Of a DNA stretch of 64,000 nucleotides, positions 12,801 through 29,096 are shown piece after piece. This DNA comes from Lingula anatina. Taxonomy: Eukaryota; Brachiopoda; Lingulata; Lingulida; Lingulidae. The translations under genes and the position numbers were made by a program. The DNA lies in contig NW_019775980.1 in NCBI RefSeq assembly GCF_001039355.2, positions 506,316 through 570,315 on the forward strand, in the 5' to 3' direction. Under the pieces are notes generated by a model. That model had not been told where the DNA came from. It searched no databases and saw only the letters and a list, made by a program, of their open reading frames with translations. Position 1 is the stretch's first letter, and the number at the start of each line of letters is the position of its first letter.

Positions 12801-13500
12801 AAAACATGTTCTAGTAGAAAGCAGCAGTACATAATTTTAATCCATACACCATAAGCTGGCAATCCACAAAGACAGATGGTATGCCCATGGAAATTTTCTT
12901 TTTTTACGAAATTTGCAAAATTATGGACTAGCAACCACCTGGTGGAGAAATATCATTGGCGATCCTTCTGGTGTTAGTTGTTTCACAAATGCAAGACCAT
13001 AAGACTAATAATCACCTAGTAGGAGTTCTTATAAACTGCCACATCAAGATGATTGACAGTGAGACTTCATTAATTACATGGAAAAAGAGGGAGGAGTTTA
13101 CCCCCTGCCATAAACGCCTTGATTGACAGCTGAAAAAGAGCAACAGCGTGCAGCACCTACTGCGAATTGATATGTAAACAAGATTAAGGATAATTCCTTT
13201 AGGCTTGTCTGCATTAATTGGGTGATAATTACTTGTTTGTTTTACTTGTAACTGACACCCATACATCATTCTAAGGGGTCATGATAACATGGTGCTGAGG
13301 CACGTCTGCAAAAATACATTTTGGAGCATTTGTTGGTCTACTGTTAGAAAATATTTGCTTTGGCAATAAAAGTATAATTATCTGGCATAAAAGTAATTGC
13401 TGAACATTGTTTTACCTTTGAAACATAAGTCTGAGTACATTAACACCAGAAATGTTTTATGTGTAGGAAATAAATGTACAAAAACAGTTTGAAAAACATA
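6811..13500. other. Long gene-free stretch
   Basis: About 6.7 kb of AT-rich DNA between two converging genes. I see only short unrelated open frames, a G-rich low-complexity run at 6872-6900 (GAGAGA then a G run), and a diverged copy near 6978-7020 of a segment found at 2997-3045. No RNA gene, repeat array or exon chain was recognised. Confidence 0.5.
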
Positions 13501-13505
13501 AAGCA

Positions 13506-14505
13506 TTTATTGACCAAAATAAAACAGCTTTACCAAGGTGAGTCTCAATGTGCCTTCCAGAAGACAAGTCATAATTTTTTTGAAATGTAACAACTTTTTC
13601 ATTTCTGGGTCAACTGCAAATAAGCGAGCTTGATCTACATATGACACTCTTTCAGCAATACGAAGGTCATTCCAAATTTTTTTGTTTATTATGGTTATAA
13701 TTGTGTAATTTCATCCACACTGAAAAATTCTGTATTCATCCATATCACAAAACTAAATGCATTCACAGATAGCTCGTTTGCACAAATTTATGTTATGGTT
13801 AAAAAAAGGGACAGTATTTACACATAAGGTCAAAATCTACAGCATTAGCAGATCCATATCCTTACAGTACAGTTAACTATAATAAAAGAACATAATATCC
13901 AGAGTAAATCCTCCCCATCTCCAAACCATACTTATTAACAATTAGCACCAAATAATTCAAATCTTTACCAACAATTATATATTAAGATACTTCAGTTTCA
14001 CATTCATCTCTTCTCCTTTGTTTGTAACACAATATCGAAAGTGACTTGATTGTCAGCAGTTTATACATGGGGCATCCATCCCTCTTATATACATACATCT
14101 GAAGATATCCCAGTATCAACCTGCTTCTAAATCTCAGTTAAGTGAAATACATTGCACAGATTGGTGCCCTGAATGTTCAACATACCAAATGGGTTCACTT
14201 TAGACAGCCAAGCAGAGCATCTGCAATTTTGCTTTACCAGGCTGCTGCTCACAAGGAGCTTACCAACTCACTGTTCCATATCAGTTCACTTCAACACCAC
14301 TGACGTGACCATATATCTTTGCCTTGCAAAGATAAACCATCAACATCATTTTAGTAAAAAATTGTAAAACATGCATGCATTTTCTTTTTCTTTCCAGCTG
14401 TTTGTTTTACATTTTCTTCCAAATCAAACTTTGCTTGGATCCTCATTTTTGGCACTTTCTATTGGTAATTATTTTTCTTTCTTTCCAAGTTGAGCAATGG
14501 ACCTT
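13506..14505 (-). other. Probable ULK3 3' UTR with poly(A) signal
   Basis: Minus-strand sequence downstream of the ULK3 stop. The first strong AATAAA on that strand found near a plausible end is at 13506-13511 (TTTATT on the plus strand), which would give a 3' UTR of about 1 kb. Confidence 0.35.
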
Positions 14506-17500
14506 TTACTGGATATTGCAGCTGTGACCTGAAAATAATTGATACACACAGTAAATAACTAGTAAAAAATTACAGATGAGAGGCTGTAGAAATTTAAGTT
14601 TGAACTATCTAAAACATTCAATGAGTATCCACACTGTGTGTGATACGTAATGAAGGCAGTACTTTACTACTGATATACACAGGTCGTCTAATACAAGGGG
14701 GACACAGCTCAATGTTAAGAGGAACACAATGACAAAGGTTTCTCATACAATACAACTATCAAGAAACAAAACTATTTCCAAAATGGACAAATGATGAAGA
14801 AACCAGACCCATGTAAGACATGCAGCTGGACACCACCACTCTTACATAACCCAAAACCTCTTATGTTATCCACCTATAAGTACAACACCCATCAACTACC
14901 CCATTAATCCAATGAACAGTTATATGACATAATAAATGTGACTGGTCCACAAAATACCTAGGTGCTATATAATAATGTTCACCTTGTTCAAATATGTCTA
15001 AATAGTCCAGTGTGGGTAAGTGATGTCAGGTGAGGGAGAAGCAGGTGTCGGTGTGTAATGATCACAGTGTTTAGTGTGATAGATGGACCTATCAACTATC
15101 ATTTGGTCACACCTGCATACAGGCATCTGCTAATAGGATGGTGCACACCACAGTCCTGTTCATGTCAGTGTTAACTTTGACCTTCTGTTCACATCAGTAT
15201 CAACTTTGACCCATCTTCAAATGTGGCCTTTTTTGACAGCAAAACCAGGATAAAAAATATGCTGGACAGTGCTGCATGAATGTGCACCCTTATATTTTAG
15301 TAGACTTTGATCTTGCTTTGTAGNGGTGTGTAATGATCACAGTGTTTAGTGTGATAGATGGACCTATCAACTATCATTTGGTCACACCTGCATACAGGCA
15401 TCTGCTAATAGGATGGTGCACACCACAGTCCTGTTCATGTCAGTGTTAACTTTGACCTTCTGTTCACATCAGTATCAACTTTGACCCATCTTCAAATGTG
15501 GCCTTTTTTGACAGCAAAACCAGGATAAAAAATATGCTGGACAGTGCTGCATGAATGTGCACCCTTATATTTTAGTAGACTTTGATCTTGCTTTGTAGAC
15601 TTATTGCATGTAAGTGGCAGCACTGTCCTACATCAACTTAGGTATAGGTAGTGAAAATGTCTAAATGGATGAACAGGAAAATGGTTCATGACTGTAAAGT
15701 TAATACAGTTTTCTCTCATCAAATTATCTGATCACGTTAAACATGTTCAGTTGTTGCTTCATTTAAAAAGAAAAAACACTCGAGTCCAGAAGTTATCTAA
15801 TTACAATTCACCCTAATTCCCAAAAATCCTGTTAAGACGAGCCTTATTTCCTGTTCAATCTGACACAATTGACCTCCATGAAGTGAAGGTCAAATTGTAT
15901 TTGAAAGATTAACTTAGACTGGCAATTGAATAAACTGAGATTTGACATCACCAGACAAACAGAAAGTGTAGACACCTTATCCCATCTCAGACTTCATTAA
16001 TCAGTCTGGGGCCCATTTCAAGAAACCTTCCCTAGCTTTCCACTTTTCATAAGAGTTTTTTTTTTTAATTCTCCATTTCAAATGCATTGCCCTTAGCAAA
16101 CACTGAAAAGAAAATCACAAGCTAATACTGACTTTATGAAACTGGTTTTGGGTCATCAGTTACGTCAATTTCAAGAATAAATCATTCATGTATGTGAAAA
16201 ATGCAGACAGGTTACATCAAGTCATTTCTTTCCCTTTCCTTTGATCATTTGTCAGCTCTGCTATAACTCTATGAGGCATGGAGGAAAGATGGCCAAAAAT
16301 AGAAAGATCAATGCCAATGTAATACCTGAAAATGTCACTCATATTACCTGAAAGTCGCTGGTCTTCTTCCTCTTCTTGTTCTGAAGTGTCTCGTGTCTTT
16401 AATTGTTTAACTTTTAGGTAATTCTTTATGGTTTCTGCTTTTGTCATCCAGACACTGACCTGAAAGATACATACAGACACTGAATAAAAAGTTCATTTTT
16501 TAATGTGGAGGGGTGGTGCTAATCAAGTCTAAATAAAGAAGCAAAAACATGAACACAACATCTGTACTTTTTTCATCAAATCTGATATTTGGATAAGTAT
16601 CAATAAGTATCAAGTGATTGTACAATGTTCCAAACAATAGGATACATGTTATTATGCAAAATCTTAAGGTGCTGTTGATGTTGTATGTCATTATTAAGCC
16701 ATTTCAAATGAGATGACACTTTTTTTTAAGTGAATAAAAAAGTTAATAAGCATATGACATACATGGATTAACGCAGTAGAAATTGCAAGAAAATATATTT
16801 AACATACATGTTTTGATAACAGTTCCTTCTTCCTTTCATTTGCTTCATCTGGTGAGAAAAATATAATCTTAATAATAAATACTTATACTTAAAATGATAT
16901 CATGAAATTTTAGTACACTGATGACATGTCAAAACACAAGATAACTAATGTGCTAGATGTAAAAAGTTAAGTCACACCTAACACATTATTAACAACGGAA
17001 CAGGAGAAAGATGAAAAACTTTGGTAAGGATATATATGAGAATATTTTATGAATAATAACATCTTATTTCAGTGCTGGTTTTGTTTTATACAAACCTTGT
17101 AACAGTTTTATTAGTACTCCTAGTGCCATTTCATACTTTGCAAGTGCTTCTTCATATTTTTCATAATCTTCCTGAAAGATTTTACAAAACACACAATGTC
17201 AGGTTTAATTTCTTATTTCTTAAGTTTTTTAGTTATTAAAATAACTGCCTCTGCCCTAACCATTCAAACTGAATTATCATTCAATTACCTTTATGCAATC
17301 GTGTGATATTCTGGGCTTTTTAAAAAATTTCTAACAGTTATTTAAATTTTCCTGTAGAAACTATAAACATACTGCTCATACTACCAACATTTCAGGAACT
17401 TACTTTGTATTCAGCTACTTCGATCATTGTTAAAGCTGCCTTTAATGTTTCATCTTCTGCTGCAAAAGTTTCTAAAAATGAAAAGGAAAGACTGCATTGA

Positions 17501-20500
17501 AACATTCTGAAACTAATACATATACTACATGGCATAATGAATGCAAATTCATATCCAAATGTTGAAAGTGAAAGAACCCATCTGCTTTTAAAGAGAGAGT
17601 GAGACAGATGCCCAAAGAACTTTGCTATACTTTTCAAGTGCTTTTTCATTTGAATTTACACATGTTTAGCAGATGTTTACAATAAAGAGAATGGCTCAAT
17701 TTCAGTTTCACATGATGAACCCCCAATTCAATTATGTCTTCTTACATGACAGACCAAATAAAATTTTTTTGAAATTTGAATGTTTATGTATCAGGTGAGG
17801 CTTACCCAGTTCTTGTTTACTCCTGGGAGTCAGCTGTTTCTGATTTGTGTGACGCCCCTCAGGTTTGAGACATTGTTTTAATTCTTCTGCTCTCTTCATA
17901 TATTCTCTTACCTGAAGAGCAAAGCAAATATGGCTAAGTATAACTTCTATACAACATTTCAGTAGGAACAACACTCACACACATGCTCGCATGCACACAC
18001 AACTGATATATTTATTACAAATAAAAGGTAGCAACACCTCTTGTTAAACTATCTTCAATACAGGAATTTTTCTTCCGTTATCAACCAAGCAGATAAAAGT
18101 CTTTTTATCTACAGCATTTACCTTTTCTCTTAACCTCTGCTTTTTTGTAGGATTAGGTTCATCTGGAATTGAGTTTAAAAAATTCAAAACCAATAACTGT
18201 AAAGGCTACATAGTAAAAGAGAGGAAAGATAGAATTGTAATTTCTTAAACAAGTAATGTGAATTTTAAAAAATGTGCCACTGGCAGCATCCCAAGGCAAT
18301 AATTCACAAAAGTCTTTTTTACTATGATAATCATTAAATCAATTGCATGGACTTACAATGAATAGCAGGGATAAAATGTTCCAGTGCTTTACAATAAAGT
18401 GTCACAGCCTCTTTGTATTTCTTTTCAGTGTCCTTCTCCACAGCTGCTTTGGCTAACGATATCTAAAAACAAAGTGAATATACACAAAAACTCGAGTATT
18501 GTATTTTTACTCTCTCTCTCTCTCTCACTCACTCACTCACTCACACACACACACACACACACANNNNNNNNNNNNNNNNNNNNNNNNNNNNNNNNNNNNN
18601 NNNNNNNNNNNNNNNNNNNNNNNNNNNNNNNNNNNNNNNNNNNNNNNNNNNNNNNNNNNNNNNNNNNNNNNNNNNNNNNNNNNNNNNNNNNNNNNNNNNN
18701 NNNNNNNNNNNNNNNNNNNNNNNNNNNNNNNNNNNNNNNNNNNNNNNNNNNNNNNNNNNNNNNNNNNNNNNNNNNNNNNNNNNGAAGTCTTCAAATGATA
18801 TCCTCTTCTCTGGTTCTCGCTGAAGCAGGCGGAGTAGAAGATCGCGACATCCATCAGATATATTTACACCAAAAGGAATCTATTAGAAACAAAAATATTT
18901 TTAAGCAGTCCTATTAATAAGTACAAGTTTGTTTGCCTTTATATTTTTGTAAATAGCAAAACCACATTGAGACAATTCATCTGGATTCAACTTCTTTTTT
19001 CAGCCAAATTATCAGAGCCAAAATGCTTGTGTCTCTGCATTGTAATAAAACTCCTTCACAGGAAAAATTGCATGGTGGCAATTTAAAACTGCACTCCTAC
19101 TGTTAAAACATGACTTAAATGTTAAACCAAAAACATTCTTCTCTATACCAAATAATATTCTATTATTATTTAATTTGTTACCTCGACTGGTTTTGTGTCC
19201 CGTATCTTTTCTCCAAGCTCTTTTAAACTGCGAGAAGCAAATGGTGCCTTTCCAAAGAGACATTCTGGAACAGGATTAATATATACCATTTTGTGCATAA
19301 AAAAAACTGTAAAAAAGGGTATTAAGAAGTAAATATCAGGTAATGAATCACTAATGATAATAAGTAAAACTTATTTGATAATCTCAATATTTTCTAAACA
19401 AATAGGAGTGTAAAAAATTACTGGTACCAATAACAAGGAAAGAAACTAGACAAGTAAGCTGGCAAATACACAGACACTGAACAAAAAAAAAAATATTGCT
19501 AAGACACACACAAAAATATATAAATATAAATATATATGTAATTCTTTGCTAAAAGAATTATCAGATCATGTTCATTTTTAAAAGGAACCTGCATTTTTTT
19601 TTTTTTCGAACAAAGCCACTCATCAAACTTGAAGTAATACAAAAATAAGGTTTGGCACTTGTGGAACTCATTAAAAAATCAGTAACTAACATAAGAATAA
19701 ATCAATCATACTGATTTTCAAAAAGGAACCTGTCTTTTTACCAAACTAACCTTCTCAGCAAACTTGCAGTAAAACAAAAACATGATTTGTAAGGGTGAGC
19801 AACTGGTGTGTTGATGATACAAACAGACACAGTGATCATAATAGATGTAGACAAATACAGTGCCTTTACACAAAAATTAACCTTCAGACATAAAACCTAC
19901 CATACAGTATAACTCCAACAGACCATAAGTCTGCCTTGGGATCATACTGACGCTTACAAACAACCTCTGGGGCCATGTACAATGGAGTTCCTCTGAGCAT
20001 GTCACCTTCCACATCACCTTGTAAATACCTTGCAAAGCCAAAATCTACAATATTTAAATTAGTAGTAATAATTTATTTAAATAAATGTGAAGAAATAAAG
20101 AAGTACAAGTAATCAATATGAAAGAGGTCAGATGAATTGGAAATACGGCTTGCTCATAACTATTTGTGACACTGTGGGCAAAGGTAAATATTTTAGAAAT
20201 ATTTAAGGTAAAAACACATATGTTTTATCAGGTTTTCAGTTTCTTTGTACAAATCTACCTACCACCAATCTTGAGAACTGGATTAAGATTTGAAGACAAC
20301 AGCAAATTTTGAGGTTTAAGATCCATATGAGAGACCTCATTTTCACGCATATATTGAAGTGCTTTTGCTGAAAATATAAAAAGATAATCCTAAAAATAAA
20401 TAAGCACAAAAAACATCCTCTTGATATATTATTTACATCACACACAAATTTAAATACAATATGAAAATTTTATAGTCTTTTGATAACTTTTACCTATTTG

Positions 20501-21612
20501 CCTAAGAAATTTTCTGACAATATTTTCTGGTAAAGCTCTTCTGCTTTGAATGAACCCCAGGAGATCTCCACCACTGCAGTACTCCATAATAAGATAAATA
20601 AAGTTGTCATCCCACTAGAAATAAAACAAAATAAAACAAAATTTACTTCAGATCAATTTCTTCTGAAAAAAAAGGTGTGGGTACTAGAAATTTAAATCTA
20701 AATATGAATATATAAATGAGTAGCTTAGAAAGATATATTTACAAAAAGAGTTATTAAATTTCTTTCAGAAAGTAGGCTACTGGTAATTACTGGTATGAAG
20801 AATACTTTACAATTAATGTGCATTTTGAACTTATTCATTAATTTTAAAGGCTGCATCCAAGTATGTTTTCTATGCAAAGTCTGAAATGATGACATCAATC
20901 GCTTTTGTGTTACTTAAATTCAATTTATCATGTAATGGTTAAAAACCACAAAAAATATATTAATGCAAAAAATTGGAACTTAAATAAACTAATCTAGAAT
21001 AAGGCTAGATGACAAATGAAATAAAATAAAATAAAATACTCCTATTCATGCATTTTCTTTAATACATGTTACTGCAGTGCATGCAAGTGATCTTTATAAA
21101 GACTTTTACTCAAATATCAAAAAGTATCCCTTGCAATACTAGAAGTCTGATATCAGGATAAGCCTTCACACCAAGAAATCTTTGAGCTCCACAATATACT
21201 CATGTTTCAATTTCTTGAGAAGTTCTATTTCAACAAGCAAGTTCTCAGTTGATAATCTATTGAGTCCGTCTTTTTGTATACATTTGATTGCCACTACTTC
21301 TCTGGGTCCTCCCTAGAAAAAAATTGACAAGTTAAAGAGTGAAGCAGTTCATTGCATCTTTGTGTTAAAAATCAATGCAAAATAACTAAGCTTAACCTCA
21401 CTAATTCAACTTGAACATAATGATATCTAGAATATACATTGAATATGTAATGTTAAGGAAGATGTTCAGACGACGTGTCTCACGTATTAATCAATCGGAA
21501 TATATTTGCTTACCTTTCTATATGCTTTATATACAGTTGCATAAGTACCACTACCAAGCTTATCAGTAAATACAAAATCCCTTAGTTTCGGCGTCTTTAT
21601 CGAATTTGCCAT
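14506..21612 (-). CDS. ULK3: ULK3 serine/threonine kinase with two MIT domains
   Basis: ULK3 phosphorylates Gli factors in Hedgehog signalling and ESCRT-III subunits at the abscission checkpoint. Exons on the minus strand, all in phase: 21612-21514, 21312-21172, 20614-20494, 20367-20263, 20044-19901, 19264-19182, 18879 into the N run, 18462-18357, 18162-18122, 17911-17806, 17471-17404, 17171-17096, 16848-16808, 16459-16348 and 14528-14506. Kinase residues: GSGTYATV loop (20-27), VAIK lysine 43, HMDLKPQN catalytic loop with Asp136, DFG at 156-158, then GTPLYMAPE. The C-terminal half holds two MIT helical bundles ([39 protein letters not shown]). The last exon adds only GHSCNIQ, matching the SCTLQ end of human ULK3 as I recall it. 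The start ATG precedes [19 protein letters not shown]. The model gives about 455 residues plus those lost in the gap; the human protein has 472. Confidence 0.93.
15050..15598. repeat. Exact 274-bp direct repeat split by one N (likely assembly artefact)
   Basis: Bases 15050-15323 and 15325-15598 appear identical by eye, starting GGTGTGTAATGATCACAG and ending CTTGCTTTGTAG, with only the N at 15324 between them. Two contig ends that overlap but were not merged would give exactly this. The repeat lies in the last intron of ULK3, so no coding sequence is affected. Confidence 0.85.
18510..18563. repeat. Compound microsatellite (TC)n-(CTCA)n-(CA)n at the gap edge
   Basis: TCTCTCTC runs into four CTCA units and then a CA run that ends directly at the N block. 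The repeat is the likely cause of the gap. Confidence 0.85.
18564..18783. other. Assembly gap of 220 N
   Basis: The N run removes the 3' part of the ULK3 exon that starts at 18879 (it is cut after ISFEDF, at the end of the kinase domain) and its donor site. Confidence 0.95.
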
Positions 21613-24938
<3,326 letters not shown>

Positions 24939-26175
24939 AACTGCATTTCCAAGTAAACTGGTATTACTCTGGCATATTAACAACAGAAATATTATTTGCC
25001 AATTTATCACCTTTTTCAGATTTTTAATGACTTAACATTTAAGCTCATTTGCTTAAACAAATGTTACAGGAGAACAAGCACGGATCAAAAATTTCCATAG
25101 CATGAAAAAATGTTTAAAATGTTGTTGAGAAAGTGAACATGTAAGGGACTGCGTATTAGAGATGCTGTGCAAGCTGAATTTTGTATCATTTTAACTCCGA
25201 CGCTTATTACTGAGGTATGGCATAGAGAATACTGCTCAGGAATTCTGACCCTGAAAGTCATGTTAAGAAATGGTGCAATGATACTGGGCAGCAGTCAAAA
25301 TTTTGTGTTTGCAATCTGTCCATAAAAGGATGAAGTTATGGCTATATTTAATAACTGTGTTAAGTATATTACCATGCTCAGATTATTAATGTGATATATA
25401 TAGAAAGCTTTTGAGAAATAACTATTTTATTGTTATTTTAAACCCAGTTTTGCAGAAAAAATTCTTACTGGTAGTCATAGATTACTGTAATCCCACTCAC
25501 TGTATCAAACTTACATTTAAAGAATAATTAGACAGGGTGTTGATACAGCTTTGTGTTACACGAGGTTAAAGGTGTTTTCACATCGAGTGTAATATCTTAA
25601 CAGTAGGGCTGTGTCGGTGTGTTTTGAGACGAGCCCGTCTATTGGATAAGAGAGTCCCCTAAATGGAGCCCACATGTACTGTAGATACAAGGCAGGTGGC
25701 AGGACCTAGCAGAGCATAATAGTACAGCTGAACTGCTAAGATATAAGGCTCAATGTGAAAATGCTCGATCTTTTCCCACTAGTCATTCAATACAGTGTAT
25801 ATGTATCTCTGAGATTCACCTTTTAGTTTGTACTGTTAACTTTGTAATGTTTTTGCTATTGCTGTCAACTATATTTTAAGCTTTAAAATACATTCCATTT
25901 CATGCGAAATCTTGTTCAAGATTTTAATAGTCAGAAGTTAATCTTTTGTTATATTTTAGTGGTATTGCTAAATGTAGCATATATCAAGCTATGTTTTTGT
26001 ATTGTGATATTTACTTGTTACAAAATTGTATTATTTTTTAAGCCTCAACATTTGCATTTAAAACATACACATTAATTTTTTTCTGAAATCTGCAACAAAA
26101 AAAATGCTTAAATAGGCAATAAGAAATACTGAAATGTAGTTTCTTGTAAAATAAAGATATAAAATTTTATTATGG
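24939..26175 (+). other. 3' UTR of the ZNF474-like gene
   Basis: AT-rich non-coding sequence follows the stop. AATAAA at 26150-26155 is the best polyadenylation signal. Minus-strand AATAAA hexamers sit only 15-40 bp further on (26166-26171, 26184-26189), so the ends of this gene and of TBCA may meet or overlap. Confidence 0.5.
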
Positions 26176-26670
26176 TTTAATATTTTATTTAAAGCAAGAA
26201 ATTTTTAAAAAATGCAATATAGTGACCATTTTAAAGTTGAGAGTCAAATTACGAAAAAAAAAAAAATAAATAAAAACAGTGTACTCGGTACGAATACAGT
26301 AATTTTTACATTCATAATTTTCTAATTTTTACAGTTCTAGGGATGAAGTAAGTTTATAAAATATGCAATCTTTGAACAAACTCCACCAAAACTGTCTAAT
26401 GAAGAAACTAATTTTCAAACCATTGTCAAAATGATGATAGTTTAAATAGTTGTATCCAGAGATCACGGTGGAATGCTATGGCTAAAGGGACAAGAAACCA
26501 AACAGAGAACACTGCTGATAATTGCTATAAATAACACTGACACACATCTGCCACATTATCACAGTGCTGTGACCCCGATACTGTGAGTCAACCAACCAAA
26601 TGTCACACCTGACAGTCTAAATCAACATCAGTTATCTCTGTTCATACACAATGTATGAATCACACACTGT

Positions 26671-29096
26671 TCAACTCTGCATAACCTCTTCGGTTTGTGT
26701 TAGGATTTCTTGGGCAGCTACATATTCTTCGGTTTCTGCGAGTTCCTTTTCTACCTCCTGAAATAATCAAAGTACGAGCATATTCACAACAGATGATCTG
26801 CAGACTAAATATGGCTGACCCATCATAAAAGGAAGCCACTTAAACCACAATGGTCTCACCACCTCCACACGTGCCATTAAACTGAGTAAATCTTGGCTCT
26901 GAGGCTTAGACCCCATTCCCACAGATTTTAGATCGATCTATCCCTGTGGAGAGTCTCACTAGATTTACTGTCAGCTTAGCCGGCTTAAGCCTCTGTCCCG
27001 CCTACTAAAAGCTGTAAGGGGGTAATTAACTGTCGTGCGCGCTCAGCTGACTGCAATTTAGTGTGAACCTCCAAGGAGTTAGGTTGATCCAGATGGATCG
27101 ATCTAAATCTCTGGGAATGCACTCTAAATTTCTAGGTCCCTGCAGGGATAGTGAGTCTGGAGGTGGGGAGACCATCAGGGGATTATAACTGGCTACTTTT
27201 TATGTGGGGACAACCATATTTAGTCTGCGCATCATCTGTTCTGAATGTGCTGTTTGTGTTACATGGTAAATTTGACACTGGTGCAGGTGTCTTTTTTTTT
27301 CTTTTTTTCAAGATCATCAAAAAAAATAATAATAATCCATCATAATGGCCGCTGTTGTGAATGCTCCTTTTTTTTTGGCTTACATAAAAATAGATTAAAC
27401 TGATAAATAAGAAATTATAAAATAATATGCTGTGATTAAATCAAAAAAATACCTTATTGTGAAAATAATCTCCAACATCAGAATTATACTAAATAAAAAG
27501 GAAACTCACCAACATGTTTGCAAGTTCACCATGAGCCTTTTTTAATCGTGTTAAGCAGTCTGGAATCATCATTTTAGACTCTTGAAGAACTTCAGTCTGA
27601 AAAAAAATATTATGAAAAACTTTGAATAATTAACTTATTTTTTATGGCAGGTAAAGTGTTCTGAAAATTCAGGTTACTGGCAGGTCTATGCTAAACTGTG
27701 CAACACAAGGTAAACCTCAGACTGATCACTTACATCTCAAAAGTATAGTGGGTGGCAGTGGCACTTAACTGATGCCAAATATACCAAGAACCAGATTTCA
27801 AATGTGTTTTAAATGCTGTCCCCTTGAGGTCCAGTGGCAGTGTCATATACCATCATCTCAGGCCACTAGGACCATTAATACATGTTCTCAAATATCAGTG
27901 CTTCTTTTAAAGAAGTTTTTGAGATTTTATTGGCATTTTTAAGTCTTATTACATTTACTGGTATTTTTAGAGCATTTAAAGTCTTATTATGGCTATTAAT
28001 CACAAAATTTATCTTAATCAAACAAAAAATTGTCTTTTGTTCAAACTATCACACAGTGAAACTATGGTTATTACTTGATCTTTTCAATGGGGGAAATTGT
28101 GAATTTTACTGTGCTGTATTTTTTAAGTCATAATTTCTTAAAATTAGAACATTCCTATTGAGTGGTAGCAACAATATTTTAAAAGCAGGCTGCTCTATGG
28201 TTCTATTTAATGCAGTAAAAACACCTTATATGCATTATAGAAATATAATTTCATGATCATAAAATTACATCTGAAAGTTTGATTATTTTTGCCCATTAAA
28301 AAGATTGAGTAATTAACCTCCTTAGATCCCCTAGACATTGACTGTACAGAGTTAATAAATAACCATGACTAACTTGATCTATTGCCTATATTATTCAAAA
28401 ATTAAATCCTAAACAAAGGATGAAATAAACAAATAAGAAACTAACTTGTTTTTTTATGTCATACTCATCAGCATTTTCTGCTTTCATTTTTTCAATTTTT
28501 TCCTCTTGTTGAACTGCTTCCTTCTCATACATAGTCTTCTCCTTTGCAAGTCTGAAAAATTGTAAACAGCTCATATGATATGTATAGGCAATAAAATTAA
28601 TTAACCAAATTTTTGTTCTTGAGTGTATTTGCTTTACTTTTTATACATTCTCTGTTGGGCTTCAGAAAAAAATTGGTGCGCATTAAAAACTTTGCTGTCT
28701 ATAAATTCATACTCTTGTGTCGATTTGTCTTCACGGAATGCCAACTTAAAAATTAAAAAAATAGGGAAAAACTCATAACAGTGCCTAGCTGAACATACAG
28801 TGGTCAATTATGCAAATTTTAGGTTGAGCTATACGACATAAACATTATTACCAGTTCTGAAGTGAAGAAAACTTTAAGAAATAGCTGTCTTTTAAGTGCC
28901 TTAAACAGACTGTTGCTGAGTTTACACCTGCTACCATTAACAGTATTATTGATCTTCGACCTCTCTACTAGCATTACCCTAGGCTACTGGGCCAGGGAAC
29001 ACCGCACACTACAGGTAGATACAAGTTAGCAAGTATGAAGTACCTTTTAACGACTCCAGTTTTTATTTTAATCTGCTTGATTCTTGGATCTGCCAT
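26671..29096 (-). CDS. TBCA: Tubulin-folding cofactor A
   Basis: TBCA captures beta-tubulin released from the cytosolic chaperonin and passes it on in the tubulin-folding pathway. Four exons on the minus strand (29096-29044, 28551-28446, 27596-27510, 26757-26671) give 110 residues; the human protein has 108. The start MADPRIKQIKIKTGVVKR is almost the human N-terminus, followed by MYEKEAVQQEEKIEKMKAE, DIKKQTEVLQESKMMIPDC and EKELAETEEYVAAQEIL. The charged, helical sequence suits the known three-helix bundle. All splice sites are GT-AG and phases agree. Intron 3 holds nested MITEs (26777-27251). The start lies 239 bp from the divergent acetyltransferase gene. Confidence 0.95.
26777..27251. mobile_element. 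MITE with about 38-bp terminal inverted repeats, interrupted by another MITE
   Basis: The left end AGCATATTCACAACAGATG is matched by the reverse complement of the right end, AGCACATTCAGAACAGATG, and the match runs on through CAGACTAAATATGG. A second element (26909-27124) with its own inverted repeats lies inside, so it jumped into this one later. The element sits in TBCA intron 3. A related element lies at 47411-47681. Confidence 0.75.
26909..27124. mobile_element. Harbinger-like MITE, family 1 copy A
   Basis: Left end GACCCCATTCCCACAGATTT and right end (reverse complement) GAGTGCATTCCCAGAGATTT form inverted repeats that continue into TAGATCGATC. The core CCCGCCTACTAAAAGCTG followed by a GGGGGTAATTAAC-like segment is shared with the copies at 33161-33374 and 56122-56347. 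There is no coding capacity. It is nested inside another MITE. Confidence 0.8.
28647..28744 (-). other. Orphan exon-like open frame in TBCA intron 1
   Basis: On the minus strand an acceptor-like TTTTTAATTTTTAAG precedes an open frame containing LAFREDKSTQEYEFIDSKVF and NAHQFFSEAQQRMYKK, with a possible donor GTATAA at 28646. The residue make-up looks like real protein. Reading it in phase with TBCA exon 1 gives a stop, so it is not a simple TBCA cassette. I do not recognise the sequence. It may be a fragment of another gene or a chance frame. Confidence 0.25.

Noticed and set aside
14464-14528. Longer reading of the last ULK3 exon in another frame ([19 protein letters not shown])
   Set aside because: The preceding exon ends in phase 1, which dictates the frame ending GHSCNIQ, and that tail matches the SCTLQ end of the human protein as recalled.
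18384-18917. Open frames running through the N block
   Set aside because: The N run was translated as X; the flanks belong to ULK3 exons on the other strand.
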